64,000 nucleotides of DNA from Parvibaculum sp. GTDB lineage: Bacteria; Pseudomonadota; Alphaproteobacteria; Parvibaculales; Parvibaculaceae. Positions 52,982-61,926 of this stretch are shown here, piece after piece. The notes below the pieces were generated by a model that saw nothing but the letters and a program-made list of their open reading frames with translations, was not told the DNA's origin and searched no databases. The stretch is taken from assembly GCA_031291615.1 (NCBI GenBank), contig JARLIS010000043.1:62001-126000 (forward strand), written 5' to 3'. Both the position numbers and the translations under genes were made by a program. How positions within the stretch are numbered: position 1 is the first letter of the stretch; each line of letters starts with the position of its first letter.

Positions 52982-53138
52982 CCGCCCGGAATGCGGGCGG
53001 GGCGCCAGTTCAGAAGCCCCGTTCGTCTTTGCGACAAAACGGGGCCGCCGAGAATCATTCAATACCTGGAGCGGCGCGCTGTCCGTATCGCCTGGGGTCC
53101 TCCACCCCACGAGAACCGGCATTCCATCCCGGATGCCG
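52982..53138 (-). ncRNA. Candidate structured 5' leader of the metallophosphoesterase operon
   Basis: Four tandem inverted repeats within 157 bp: 53117-53122/53133-53138 (CGGCAT/ATGCCG), 53094-53098/53104-53108 (GGGGT/ACCCC), 53016-53023/53038-53045 (GCCCCGTT/AACGGGGC) and 52982-52987/52995-53000 (CCGCCC/GGGCGG). They would all lie in the untranslated leader read on the minus strand. I match this to no known riboswitch class. GC-rich DNA yields chance stems, so this is a lead only. The rest of the 304-bp gap holds the AT-rich site at 53196. Confidence 0.3.
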
Positions 53139-53195
53139 CTCTACCTTGTAGCAATATCGAAGCCGGCCGAACTCCTCCCTCTTGCACGTTCGATA

Positions 53196-53215
53196 TTAAT
53201 TAACTAATCAATCAA
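53196..53215. promoter_or_regulatory. AT-rich site 4 of the second TetR-type motif
   Basis: Read on the minus strand, TTGATTGATTAGTTAATTAA agrees at 17 of 20 positions with the copy at 48447. It lies between the divergent metallophosphoesterase and DUF1116 genes, 28 bp before the latter. Confidence 0.6.
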
Positions 53216-53243
53216 TACGCAACTCATTTTTCAAAGGGAGCGA

Positions 53244-54503
53244 ATGGGGATGAAAAATAAAAATCGCGCCGAAGCCAATGCCGCCGTTCTTCGCCGCATG
53301 TGCGAAGCAAGTCCCGTCCTCGAAGATGTGCGCCCCGCCGGCGAGGTCGTTCCCGGCATGACGCCAACGACGGTTCTCACATCGGGCCCATTGATGCCCT
53401 GGAGCGCCTATCATGGCGGCCAACGGGACGCGATCATCGGCGCCGCGCTCTATGAGAAACTTGCCGCGACGCGGGAGGACGCAATCGCGCAGCTCGACGC
53501 CGGGAAGATCAGATTGCAGGGCTGCCACGACCTCGCCTGCGTCGGCTCGCTTGCCGGCGTCTATACGGCGTCGATGCCCGTCTTCGTCGTGCGCAACGCC
53601 ACTCACGGCAATTTCGCCTATTGCAATTTCTACGAAGGGCACAATCCGCGACGGCTGAATTACGGCGTCTATGACGAAGGCGTGCGGGCGCAGCTAGATC
53701 ACGTCAACAACGTCATCGCACCCGTCCTCGGCCGGGCCGTGAGGCTCAGCGGCGGCATACCGCTGAAGCCCATCATGATGCGTGCGCTTCACATGGGCGA
53801 TGAACTGCACAGCCGAAACACCGCGGCGTCACTTATATTCGCGCGGGAGCTGTTTCCCTCGCTGATGCGCGCCGCGCAGGCCGGCGGCGACGGGCTCGAC
53901 GACACGCTCGATCTGCTCACGCGCGACCATTATTTCTTTCTGCGTCTTTCCATGGCGGCGGCGAAGGCAATCGCCGACGCGGCCTATGGAGTCGAATGGT
54001 CGAGCGTGGTGACGGCCATGGCATTCAACTGCCGCGAGTTCGGCGTGCGCGTCAGCGGCCTCGACAAGACATGGCACACCGGCGCCTTGCCGGACGTGCA
54101 TGCAAAGCTCTTCGACGGCCATACCGAAGACGAGATCACCTGGATGGGCGGGGAAAGCACCATCACCGAAACCGTCGGACTTGGCGGCTTTGCCCAGGCG
54201 GCGGCGTTCGCGCTGCAAGCCTATCAAGGCGGATCTCCGCAAGCGATGATCGAACAGAACATGGCGATGTATGAAATCGTGACCGGCGAGAATACCGACT
54301 TCAAGATTCCCTACCTCGCCTATCGCGGAACGCCGACCGGCATCGATATTTTCAAGGTCTTCGCCACGGGAATCACGCCCGTCATGGATATCGGCATCGC
54401 CGGACGGAACGGGGGCCAGATCGGCGCCGGGCTGGTCAAGGCGAACATCGCCTGCTTTGCGGCCGCTTGCGAGGCCTATCGCAAGACTTACGGCGCGGAC
54501 TAG
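53244..54503 (+). CDS. DUF1116 (YlbE/AllG-like) protein
   Basis: A 419-residue DUF1116 protein, with AAGGGAG 5 bases before ATG 53244. Conserved-looking segments are GPLMPWSAYHGGQRDAIIG, GCHDLACVGSLAGVYTASMP, NATHGNFAYCNFYEGHNPRR and the C-terminal GRNGGQIGAGLV. E. coli YlbE (AllG) belongs to this family and works with FdrA/AllF and AllH in oxamate carbamoyl transfer during allantoin use. Neither partner gene is in the window, so this copy may act differently. It overlaps no gene and leads into the EamA exporter 3 bp later. Confidence 0.85.
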   Translation: MGMKNKNRAEANAAVLRRMCEASPVLEDVRPAGEVVPGMTPTTVLTSGPLMPWSAYHGGQRDAIIGAALYEKLAATREDAIAQLDAGKIRLQGCHDLACVGSLAGVYTASMPVFVVRNATHGNFAYCNFYEGHNPRRLNYGVYDEGVRAQLDHVNNVIAPVLGRAVRLSGGIPLKPIMMRALHMGDELHSRNTAASLIFARELFPSLMRAAQAGGDGLDDTLDLLTRDHYFFLRLSMAAAKAIADAAYGVEWSSVVTAMAFNCREFGVRVSGLDKTWHTGALPDVHAKLFDGHTEDEITWMGGESTITETVGLGGFAQAAAFALQAYQGGSPQAMIEQNMAMYEIVTGENTDFKIPYLAYRGTPTGIDIFKVFATGITPVMDIGIAGRNGGQIGAGLVKANIACFAAACEAYRKTYGAD

Positions 54504-54506
54504 ACG

Positions 54507-55385
54507 GTGGAGGCGGCTCTCTTCGGCATCCTGTCAGCGCTGAGCCTCGGCACGGCCGACTTTACCGCCCGGTTCACCAGCCGCGCCTTCGGCGTGGGAA
54601 GGGCCCTGCTGTTCTCGCTCGCGCTGGAATGCGGGCTGCTGACGCTTTGGGCATCTGTAAGCGGATTGAGGCTCGAGGCAAGCTGGATCGCCAGTCCGGC
54701 CATGCTTCTTTATGGCGCCAGCAGCACCGTGATGACGCTTCTGCTCTTCTGGGGACTATCGCGCGGACCCGTCAGCGTCGTGGCGCCCATCGTCGGCGCC
54801 CATCCCGTGCTGGTGGTTCTCCTACGCACCGTGACGGGGGGAACCATCAGCATGCCGCAGGCGCTTGCCGGCATGGTGACGCTGACGGGAACGGCGCTGG
54901 TCGGCATTTTCAGCCGCGACCATCAGTCGAGGGAAGCTTCGGGCAATCCGGCGCTGTCCGGCAGCATAGCGATCGCCACTCTTGCTTCATTCGCCTATGT
55001 GGCCATGGTCCTTTCGGGCCAGTCCGCCAAGCATGAGTTCGGTGCGCTCGAAACATTGTGGGCCGGCAAACTCGTCAGCCTCTGCTGCCTGCTGCTGACG
55101 CCGGTATGGTTCCGCGCCGCGGGGCCAGGCCCCCGTCCAAACCGGCGCTGGTTCCTGTTGCTCGCCTTGCAAGGGGCAATGGACGCGGCAGGCTATCTCT
55201 TTCTCTTCGAGGGCAGCCGCGCCGAAGGCCCACCCGTCGTCATCGTCCTGAGTTCGACTTTCGCGGCGGTCACCGTCATTCTCGCCCGATTCGTCATCCG
55301 CGAACGGATATCGCCCCTCCAATGGGCGGGCGTCGCGATGGTTACGCTTGGCACGGCTTGGCTTACTTGGCAAAGTACGATTTAA
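54507..55385 (+). CDS. EamA/DMT-family transporter
   Basis: A 292-residue protein starting at GTG 54507, 3 bases after the DUF1116 stop. Ten hydrophobic helices form two EamA repeats; repeat one begins ALFGILSALSLGTADFTARF and repeat two LSGSIAIATLASFAYVAMVL. The last helices carry IRERISPLQWAGVAMVTLG, the usual DMT ending. It probably exports or imports a small metabolite linked to the DUF1116 protein. Confidence 0.87.
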   Translation: MEAALFGILSALSLGTADFTARFTSRAFGVGRALLFSLALECGLLTLWASVSGLRLEASWIASPAMLLYGASSTVMTLLLFWGLSRGPVSVVAPIVGAHPVLVVLLRTVTGGTISMPQALAGMVTLTGTALVGIFSRDHQSREASGNPALSGSIAIATLASFAYVAMVLSGQSAKHEFGALETLWAGKLVSLCCLLLTPVWFRAAGPGPRPNRRWFLLLALQGAMDAAGYLFLFEGSRAEGPPVVIVLSSTFAAVTVILARFVIRERISPLQWAGVAMVTLGTAWLTWQSTI

Positions 55386-55401
55386 ATGTCTGATTAAAAC
55401 G
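55382..55401. promoter_or_regulatory. AT-rich site 5 of the second TetR-type motif
   Basis: Read on the minus strand, CGTTTTAATCAGACATTTAA agrees at 14 of 20 positions with the copy at 48447. It overlaps the end of the EamA gene and lies about 85 bp before the TetR gene. Confidence 0.45.
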
Positions 55402-55483
55402 CCCCGGCGATGCGAAATACGGCGCCTCCTACAGGGCCGTGGGAAAACGCAGCGCCACTCCGCAGACAGGATGATCCGAGACC

Positions 55484-56095
55484 ATGCGAACAGCGAGCAA
55501 GAAGACCAAGCCGCAACCCCTCGACAAGGATCGGGAAAAACAGTTCCTTCAAGCGGCCCTGGACCTGTTCGTTCGCAGAAATTTCGCCAGCGTCACGATC
55601 AAGGACATTGCGCTTGAGTGCAAAGTCAATTCGGCGCTCCTCTATTATTACTTTCAGAACAAAGAGGATCTCTACGCCAAGGCGATCGAATATGCGATTT
55701 CGGAACTCATCGCCGCCTATGAGGGTCTCGCAAAGCGTCACGACGACCCCGTTCATCTGATCAATGACTGGCTGGACGTTCACAAGCGCATGCCGTCTTC
55801 GATTCGCAGACTCATCAAGCTGATGATGGACGATTCCGAAGACATGAAGTCGATGAAGGACGGGAAGAAGAACATCCAGAAGTTCTACAGCTTCGAGCGC
55901 AATCTCATTTCAAAAGCCGTGCAGACGGGAATTTCGCAGAAAGTTTTCAAGCCGGTGAATCCGAATGAGATCGCCCTGTTCGCGTCGCTCCATCTTGACG
56001 GGATCATCGCGCATTCGATCATCGAGGACTCGGCGTCGATTGCGAAAGGCGTCGAGAATTTCCGCACCGTGTTTTGGAGCTACCTTCTGGTATAG
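55484..56095 (+). CDS. TetR-family regulator of the DUF1116/GlnT block
   Basis: A 203-residue TetR protein. The DNA-binding domain shows KQFLQAALDLFVRRNFASVT and the recognition region IKDIALECKVNSALLYYYFQNK. The ligand domain has several Ile/Lys-rich helices. It is the last gene of the plus-strand group DUF1116-EamA-TetR. Five related AT-rich sites lie at the gene borders from 45.3 to 55.4 kb, one of them just before this gene, so autoregulation and control of the whole block are likely. This rests on position and motif sharing. Confidence 0.87.
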   Translation: MRTASKKTKPQPLDKDREKQFLQAALDLFVRRNFASVTIKDIALECKVNSALLYYYFQNKEDLYAKAIEYAISELIAAYEGLAKRHDDPVHLINDWLDVHKRMPSSIRRLIKLMMDDSEDMKSMKDGKKNIQKFYSFERNLISKAVQTGISQKVFKPVNPNEIALFASLHLDGIIAHSIIEDSASIAKGVENFRTVFWSYLLV

Positions 56096-56168
56096 ACCTG
56101 CGCATGCTTGTCGCCCGTCTATCTGGCCGGCGATTCGTCCGGGTATCGCCTTTTCGACAAGGACCGCG

Positions 56169-59100
56169 TCAGTGAAAGTCCCGGCTTTTGGGAACGAATT
56201 TCGCCGCGCGCAATTGCCGCGCCTCATGCCGGACCGGCATGGCGGCATCCGGGTTCGCTCCTTCGCCGCCGAGATCGCCCGATGTTGAAATCGTCGCCAG
56301 CTCATGAGTGAGGTCTTCGATTTCCTCGGCGATGACGTGTACGACAATGCCTTCCTTCTGCACCCGGCCCTTGATGCCGAAGAGCCGTGAAGTCAGCACG
56401 ATACGGCGGTACTGCTCATAGGTTTTCGGCCAGACGATAATATTGGCGACGCCCGTCTCGTCTTCCAGCGTCGCAAAGATGACGCCGCTTGCGGTGCCCG
56501 GCCGCTGCCTCACAAGCACGAGGCCTGCGAGACGCACACGCGCATGGTTGGCGATTTGATCGTTCACTTGGCGATGCGTGACAAAGCCCAGCGCCGCGAA
56601 GCGCCGACGCAGAAACGACATCGGATGCGCCTTGAGAGACAGGCGCAGCGTCGCGTAATCGAGCACGACATGTTCGCCGAGCGGCATGGCGGGCAGGACA
56701 ACTTCGGCCTCGCGCTGAAAACCGCCTTGTTCGAGCGATGCAAAAAGCGGCAGTGCGGCGGGCTTTGCACCCTTTTGTCCATCGCCATAGCCTCCCAGTC
56801 CGCGCACGGCCCAAAGCGCCGCCCGCCGATCGAGCCCGAGCGAGCGAAACGCATCGGCATCGGCCAGGCGTTCGATGTGCCGGGGGAGAAGTTGCGTTCT
56901 AAGCCAAAGGTGGCGCACGGAATCGAATCCCTTCTCCCGGCTTTTCTCGATTATTGTGCCGGTCTCCACCTGTACGCCTTTGACCTGCCTGAGCCCCAGC
57001 CGCACGGCGCAAAGATGCCGGCCCGGCACGCGCTCCAGCGTGCAGTCCCAGTTCGAATGATTGACATCCACTTCCCGCACTTCAACTTCATGCGCCTTTG
57101 CGTCGCGCACGAGTTGAGCGGCGGCATAGAACCCCATGGGCTGGGAATTCAATATCGCGGCGCAGAACGCGTCCGGATAATGGTGCTTGATCCAGGCGGA
57201 TACATAGACAAGCAGTGCGAAGCTCGCGGCATGGCTTTCGGGAAATCCATAATCGGCGAAGCCTTCGATCTGCTTGAAGCAGCGCGTGGCGAATTCCAGT
57301 TCGTAGCCGTTGCGTAACATGCCGCCGATGAATTTTTCACGATGCAAGCCAATGGTGCCGGTGCGCCGAAACGTCGCCATGGCCCGGCGCAACAAATCGG
57401 CTTCGCCCGGCGAATATCCCGCCGCGACGATCGCCATTTTCATCGCCTGTTCCTGGAACAGCGGAATGCCCATCGTCTTGTGCAGCACCTTTTCCAGGGC
57501 TGCGGAAGGATAATCCACCTTTTCCTCGCCATTGCGGCGCTTCAGATAGGGATGAACCATGCCGCCCTGAATGGGGCCGGGGCGGACGATGGCCACCTCG
57601 ATGACGAGATCATAGAAGTTGCGCGGCCGCAGACGCGGCAACATGCTCATCTGCGCCCGGCTCTCGACCTGAAACACACCGATGGAATCCGCCTTGCACA
57701 GCATGTCGTAAACGGCCGCATCGTTTTGCGGCACGGTGGCGAGATCGAGGTCGACACCGTGATGATCGCGAAGCAGGTCAAAGGCCTTGCGAATGCAGGT
57801 CAGCATGCCGAGCGCCAGCACATCGACCTTCAGGATGCCGAGCGCATCGAGATCGTCCTTGTCCCATTCGACGAAGGTGCGCTCCGCCATTGCGGCATTG
57901 CCGATGGGCACCACCTCGTCGAGCGGCCCCTTGGTGATGACAAAACCGCCGACATGCTGCGAAAGGTGACGCGGGAAGCCGAGCAATTGCCGGGTCAGAT
58001 CGAGCGTCTGCGCGAGGCGCGGATCGGCGGGATCGAGCCCCGTGCGGCGCGTATCCTCGTCCGAAATGCCCTCTCTTGATGAGCCCCAACCCGTGCGCGA
58101 CAGGGCTTGCACGACATCCTCGGACAGGCCGAAGACCTTGCCGACGTCGCGGATGGCGCTGCGCGAACGGTAGGAGATAACGGTGGCGGCGATGCCCGCC
58201 CGCTCGCGCCCATACTTTCTATATATGTACTGCATCACCTCTTCGCGCCGCTCATGTTCGAAATCGACGTCGATATCGGGCGGTTCATTGCGCTCCGTCG
58301 AGACGAAGCGTTCGAACAGAAGGTCGACCTCGGTCGGATTGACCGAGGTGATGCCGAGACAAAAACAAACCGTGGAATTCGCCGCCGACCCGCGTCCCTG
58401 ACAAAGAATGCCGCGATGCCGCGCTTCGCGCACCATGTCGTGCACGGTGAGGAAGTAAGGCGCGTATTGCTTTTCCTCGATGAGAGCGAGCTCGCGTCGA
58501 ATGGTGTTCTCGATCTCCGTAGTGGCGCCGTGCGGAAAGCGCGCGGCCGCACCTTCCCATGTCAGCCGCTCCAGCAATTCCTGCGGCGTTTCATTTTCCG
58601 AAAACGTGTCCGCCGGATATTCATATCTGAGCTCATCGAGCGAAAATGCGCAGCGTTTCATGAGAACGAGCGATTGCTCCAGCGCAGCCGGCACGCTCGC
58701 ACAAAGCCGCGCCATTTCTCCGGCGCTTTTCAGGTGCCGTTCCGCATTGGCCTCGAGCAGGTATCCCGCTTCATCCAGCGTCACATGCTCGCGGATACAG
58801 GTCAGCACATCCTGCAGGGCGCGGCGTTCCGGGGCGTGGTAGAGCACGTCGTTGGTGGCGAGGAGGGGCACCCGCGCCTGTCGCGCCATGTCCTGCAAGA
58901 GCTGAAATCTGCGCATGTCGCTGCCATCGTAACGCGGCGCGAGCGCGAGCCAGACGGAGCGGGGATGGGCGTCAGCCAGTTGCCGCAAGGCTTCGGAAAA
59001 AGCGGCATCGGCGCCCGCGGGCGGCATGGCAATGAAACATTGCCCTTCGCCCGCCTCCATGATGTCGCCCAGCGTCAGATGGCATTGGCCCTTGGGCGCG

Positions 59101-59396
59101 CGCCTGTTGCCAAGCGTCAGCAGTTTTGCAAGCCGCGCATAAGCGGCGCGATCTTGCGGATAGGTGACAATTTCAAAACCGTCCATGGTGACAAGTCGCG
59201 CGCCCACCAAGAGGCGAAGGCCGTGTTCCTTCGCCGCCACATGCGCGCGCACGACGCCCGCCAATGTGTTGCGATCCGCGATGCCGATCGCCGAAAGGCC
59301 GAGGGATTTGGCCGTCACGACCAGTTCGTCGCCATGCGACGCACCGCGCAGGAAGCTGAAATTGCTGGCCACGCAAAGTTCCGCAAAGGCGCTCAT
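56169..59396 (-). CDS. dnaE2: Error-prone DNA polymerase DnaE2 (ImuC)
   Basis: A 1075-residue C-family polymerase of the DnaE2 branch, shorter than replicative DnaE. The PHP domain opens the protein (CVASNFSFLRGASHGDELV), the palm holds the catalytic acids in NEPPDIDVDFEHERREEVMQ, followed by the helix-hairpin-helix (FPESHAASFALLVYVSAW) and an OB fold near 960-1040. It copies damaged DNA together with ImuB during the SOS response. Its start overlaps the ImuB stop by 4 bp, completing an imuA-imuB-dnaE2 operon under the SOS box at 61845. Confidence 0.95.
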   Translation of the reverse strand: MSAFAELCVASNFSFLRGASHGDELVVTAKSLGLSAIGIADRNTLAGVVRAHVAAKEHGLRLLVGARLVTMDGFEIVTYPQDRAAYARLAKLLTLGNRRAPKGQCHLTLGDIMEAGEGQCFIAMPPAGADAAFSEALRQLADAHPRSVWLALAPRYDGSDMRRFQLLQDMARQARVPLLATNDVLYHAPERRALQDVLTCIREHVTLDEAGYLLEANAERHLKSAGEMARLCASVPAALEQSLVLMKRCAFSLDELRYEYPADTFSENETPQELLERLTWEGAAARFPHGATTEIENTIRRELALIEEKQYAPYFLTVHDMVREARHRGILCQGRGSAANSTVCFCLGITSVNPTEVDLLFERFVSTERNEPPDIDVDFEHERREEVMQYIYRKYGRERAGIAATVISYRSRSAIRDVGKVFGLSEDVVQALSRTGWGSSREGISDEDTRRTGLDPADPRLAQTLDLTRQLLGFPRHLSQHVGGFVITKGPLDEVVPIGNAAMAERTFVEWDKDDLDALGILKVDVLALGMLTCIRKAFDLLRDHHGVDLDLATVPQNDAAVYDMLCKADSIGVFQVESRAQMSMLPRLRPRNFYDLVIEVAIVRPGPIQGGMVHPYLKRRNGEEKVDYPSAALEKVLHKTMGIPLFQEQAMKMAIVAAGYSPGEADLLRRAMATFRRTGTIGLHREKFIGGMLRNGYELEFATRCFKQIEGFADYGFPESHAASFALLVYVSAWIKHHYPDAFCAAILNSQPMGFYAAAQLVRDAKAHEVEVREVDVNHSNWDCTLERVPGRHLCAVRLGLRQVKGVQVETGTIIEKSREKGFDSVRHLWLRTQLLPRHIERLADADAFRSLGLDRRAALWAVRGLGGYGDGQKGAKPAALPLFASLEQGGFQREAEVVLPAMPLGEHVVLDYATLRLSLKAHPMSFLRRRFAALGFVTHRQVNDQIANHARVRLAGLVLVRQRPGTASGVIFATLEDETGVANIIVWPKTYEQYRRIVLTSRLFGIKGRVQKEGIVVHVIAEEIEDLTHELATISTSGDLGGEGANPDAAMPVRHEARQLRAAKFVPKSRDFH

Positions 59397-60982
59397 CCGA
59401 ACATTCCCTGAATGTACCAGCGCGGCATTTCCGTATCGCGGTCGTAAAGCCCGTCACGATAGAGCCAGAAGCGGCGGCCATCGCTGTCCTCGACGCGGTA
59501 GTAGTCGCGCGTGCGGTCGCGTTCGGTGCGCCACCATTCCGGCGCGATGCGTTCGGGCCCTTCGGCGCGGGCGACTTGATAAAGCACGCGTCGCCAGCGA
59601 AAGCGGCGCGGCGGGCCTTCGGGAATTTCGGCGACGACCTCGATGAGCTCGGGGGCGGCGAGCATCCGCAAAGGCCGCGCCACGCTGCCGTCGTCTTGCC
59701 GGAAGGCGGCGACGCGCCAGTCATGGGGCGGGACAAGCTTGTTGCCGCTCAATACGGCCACATGGCGGGACGCGTGCTCCGGCAGGTGACTCGCATGGGG
59801 CTGAAGGCGCGTCACGCGCTGCGCGCCCAATCGGTTGCATAGCCGATCCATCAGCCCCGCAATGTCGCGCTCTTTTTCCGCCTCTCCTGTCATGCCCTTT
59901 TGCGTCGGCGCCAGAGGATCGACGACGAGGGCCGAGAGGCTCATCGCCTCAATGCCGAAGCCGGCGTCGAAATCATCGCTGTTTCGTTGCAGTTTCTCGT
60001 GAAACAGGCGCGCAAGATGAGCGGGCAGGCGCGAAGGCGCACTTGTGCCCGCCCGCAGAAACGTCGCCTCACCATCGACCCGGAAAAGCGCCAGCTCCAT
60101 TTGCCGCGCGCCCTTGTGATAGCGCTCGAGCAGCACGCAAAGTTCGTCGGCAAGCTGCTTTACCGCCGTCTCGACATCCTCGATGCGTGTGATCCCTTCG
60201 GCAAAAAGCAGGCGCGCGCGATAAGGGACCAAAGGCCGGGCCGGCGAGATCGGCTCGGCGGCATAGCCCAGAGCTTCATCGAGCCTGAGAGACACCGCGC
60301 CCCCGAACCGGGCCGTGAGAGGGGCCCGCGCGCGTCCATAAAGATCGCCGACATGCTTCAGGCCGAGCCGCGCCAACCCGCCGACCGCTTCATCATCGAG
60401 GCGCAAGGCGGCGACAGGCAAAGAGGCCAGCGCCTTTTCTTCCTGGCCTGCCGGCAGCACGGATATGCGTTTGCCGCCGAACCGCGCCAATGCCCAGGCC
60501 GTTCCCGGCGTCGAGGCAATGGCGATGCGTGCCTGGATACAAAGCCGTGCAAACCGGGTCACAAGATCCTGGGCGAGCGCCTCCTCTCCGCCGAAGAGAT
60601 GGGCGCAGCCGGTCATGTCCATGAAAATGCCGTCGGGCTCCGCGCCCAATCCATCGGCATCCGCCGCGGTCCAGGGCGTGTAGCGCCCGCACCAGCTGGC
60701 AAGGCGCTTCAAAGCCGCGCGATCGCTTGCGAAATCGGCGTCGCGCACATCAAGGGCGGGATAGAGCGCCATGGCGTCGGCCACAAGCTGGCCTTTCTCG
60801 ATGCCTTGCGCCCGCGCGGCCGCCGTCAGCGCCGTGATGCGCAACCCGCCCTGCATCGGCATGGCGAGAGCGAGAACCGCATCGCGGTCCGGCATGTCGC
60901 GCCTGTGCCGTGCGGCCCGAAAGAAGCGGTCGATCGGCCAGTGTGGAAGATAGATCGATGCAATCCGCCTTTGTTCACTCAT
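59393..60982 (-). CDS. imuB: ImuB, Y-family polymerase-like subunit
   Basis: A 529-residue Y-family polymerase homologue. The first active-site segment reads IASIYLPHWPIDRFFRA, without the Asp-x-Asp of active Y-polymerases, and the second reads DGIFMDMTGCAHLFGGE, without the usual Ser-x-Asp-Glu pair. So it is probably not catalytic, as described for ImuB, which docks DnaE2 to the beta clamp. It starts 29 bp after imuA and overlaps dnaE2 by 4 bp. Confidence 0.92.
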   Translation of the reverse strand: MSEQRRIASIYLPHWPIDRFFRAARHRRDMPDRDAVLALAMPMQGGLRITALTAAARAQGIEKGQLVADAMALYPALDVRDADFASDRAALKRLASWCGRYTPWTAADADGLGAEPDGIFMDMTGCAHLFGGEEALAQDLVTRFARLCIQARIAIASTPGTAWALARFGGKRISVLPAGQEEKALASLPVAALRLDDEAVGGLARLGLKHVGDLYGRARAPLTARFGGAVSLRLDEALGYAAEPISPARPLVPYRARLLFAEGITRIEDVETAVKQLADELCVLLERYHKGARQMELALFRVDGEATFLRAGTSAPSRLPAHLARLFHEKLQRNSDDFDAGFGIEAMSLSALVVDPLAPTQKGMTGEAEKERDIAGLMDRLCNRLGAQRVTRLQPHASHLPEHASRHVAVLSGNKLVPPHDWRVAAFRQDDGSVARPLRMLAAPELIEVVAEIPEGPPRRFRWRRVLYQVARAEGPERIAPEWWRTERDRTRDYYRVEDSDGRRFWLYRDGLYDRDTEMPRWYIQGMFG

Positions 60983-61011
60983 ATGACGCGGCCCATCAGA
61001 AGCGGCCTGTT

Positions 61012-61830
61012 CTAGACGGCCAGCATGACGTCAGGCGACGGGATGCGGGCTGGGTCGTCAGGCACATCGCAAAGCCTCTGTCGCCGTGCGTCCCATTCAA
61101 CGCACCAGTCGCGCGCGCTCATGTCGGCCGCGACGCCTGTAAAAGCGCTCCGGCTTTTTTCGAGCGTCACGCGCCAGCATGCGCGGCCGACAAGCGACGA
61201 CGTCTCCAATGCCGGATGGCTGGGCGCGGACGCCACGCCCCAGCGCGTGGCGGCGGCGCTCGCGCCATGAGCGACATGGCCCGTCAGCAGAAAGGCAGGC
61301 CGTCCGCCCGCTTCAGCCGCGAGCTGCAACCTGCGCGTCGCGGTCAGGGTCAAGGCAGGCGCGCGCCCGTCGATTTCACCGAAGACCGCCGCAAAAGCCC
61401 CCAAACGCAACGCCTCCTCCATTGTCCAGAGGAGGTCCACCGCAGAGGCCGGCGAAACGAGAATGAGCCGCGCCGGATCAAGGCCGAAGGCGGCAAGGCC
61501 CGACCCGTAAAGCCGGCCCACATCGAAGGGCGCATAGGCGCTTTCGCACCAGAGTATCGGCGCATCGGGAAATGTACGGGCGCAACAGACAGCCAGCACG
61601 GCGGCAAAACCGATGCTGGCGCTCATGTCGCGGTACTCGGCCGCCTGCACCTCATGCAGCGCCCCGCATGCCAGTTCCGGCAACGAGACGCCCTTTTGCG
61701 GCATCCCGAAATCGACCACCCGCGCCCCGGTTTTCCCGCTTTCGGCATGGTCGGCCCTCACCCCCAAAGCAGCGATCTGGCGGCGGAGCCGGGCAATTCG
61801 GTCTGCTTTTGCGGCGTCTGGCATGGACAT
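61012..61830 (-). CDS. imuA: ImuA, RecA-like SOS protein
   Basis: A 272-residue ImuA. It begins MSMPDAAKADRIARLRRQIA and shows a RecA/SulA-like fold with GALHEVQAAEYRDMSASIGF near 60 and LYGSGLAAFGLDPARLILVS near 115. ImuA is needed for DnaE2/ImuB mutagenesis. ATG 61830 is used; ATG 61824 is possible. The alphaproteobacterial SOS box lies 15 bases upstream. Confidence 0.9.
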   Translation of the reverse strand: MSMPDAAKADRIARLRRQIAALGVRADHAESGKTGARVVDFGMPQKGVSLPELACGALHEVQAAEYRDMSASIGFAAVLAVCCARTFPDAPILWCESAYAPFDVGRLYGSGLAAFGLDPARLILVSPASAVDLLWTMEEALRLGAFAAVFGEIDGRAPALTLTATRRLQLAAEAGGRPAFLLTGHVAHGASAAATRWGVASAPSHPALETSSLVGRACWRVTLEKSRSAFTGVAADMSARDWCVEWDARRQRLCDVPDDPARIPSPDVMLAV

Positions 61831-61844
61831 TTGTGGGTTAAATT

Positions 61845-61859
61845 GTTCTCTTTTTGTTC
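61845..61859. promoter_or_regulatory. LexA SOS box (alphaproteobacterial type)
   Basis: GTTC-TCTTTTT-GTTC, an exact GTTC-N7-GTTC direct repeat, the LexA site of alphaproteobacteria. It sits just before imuA, so the mutasome operon should be DNA-damage inducible. Confidence 0.85.
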
Positions 61860-61926
61860 TAGTCCCTCCATTTTCCAGAGTCAACAAACGGTCGCCCGGT
61901 CGATGCCGTGGATACCGCCGCAATTA

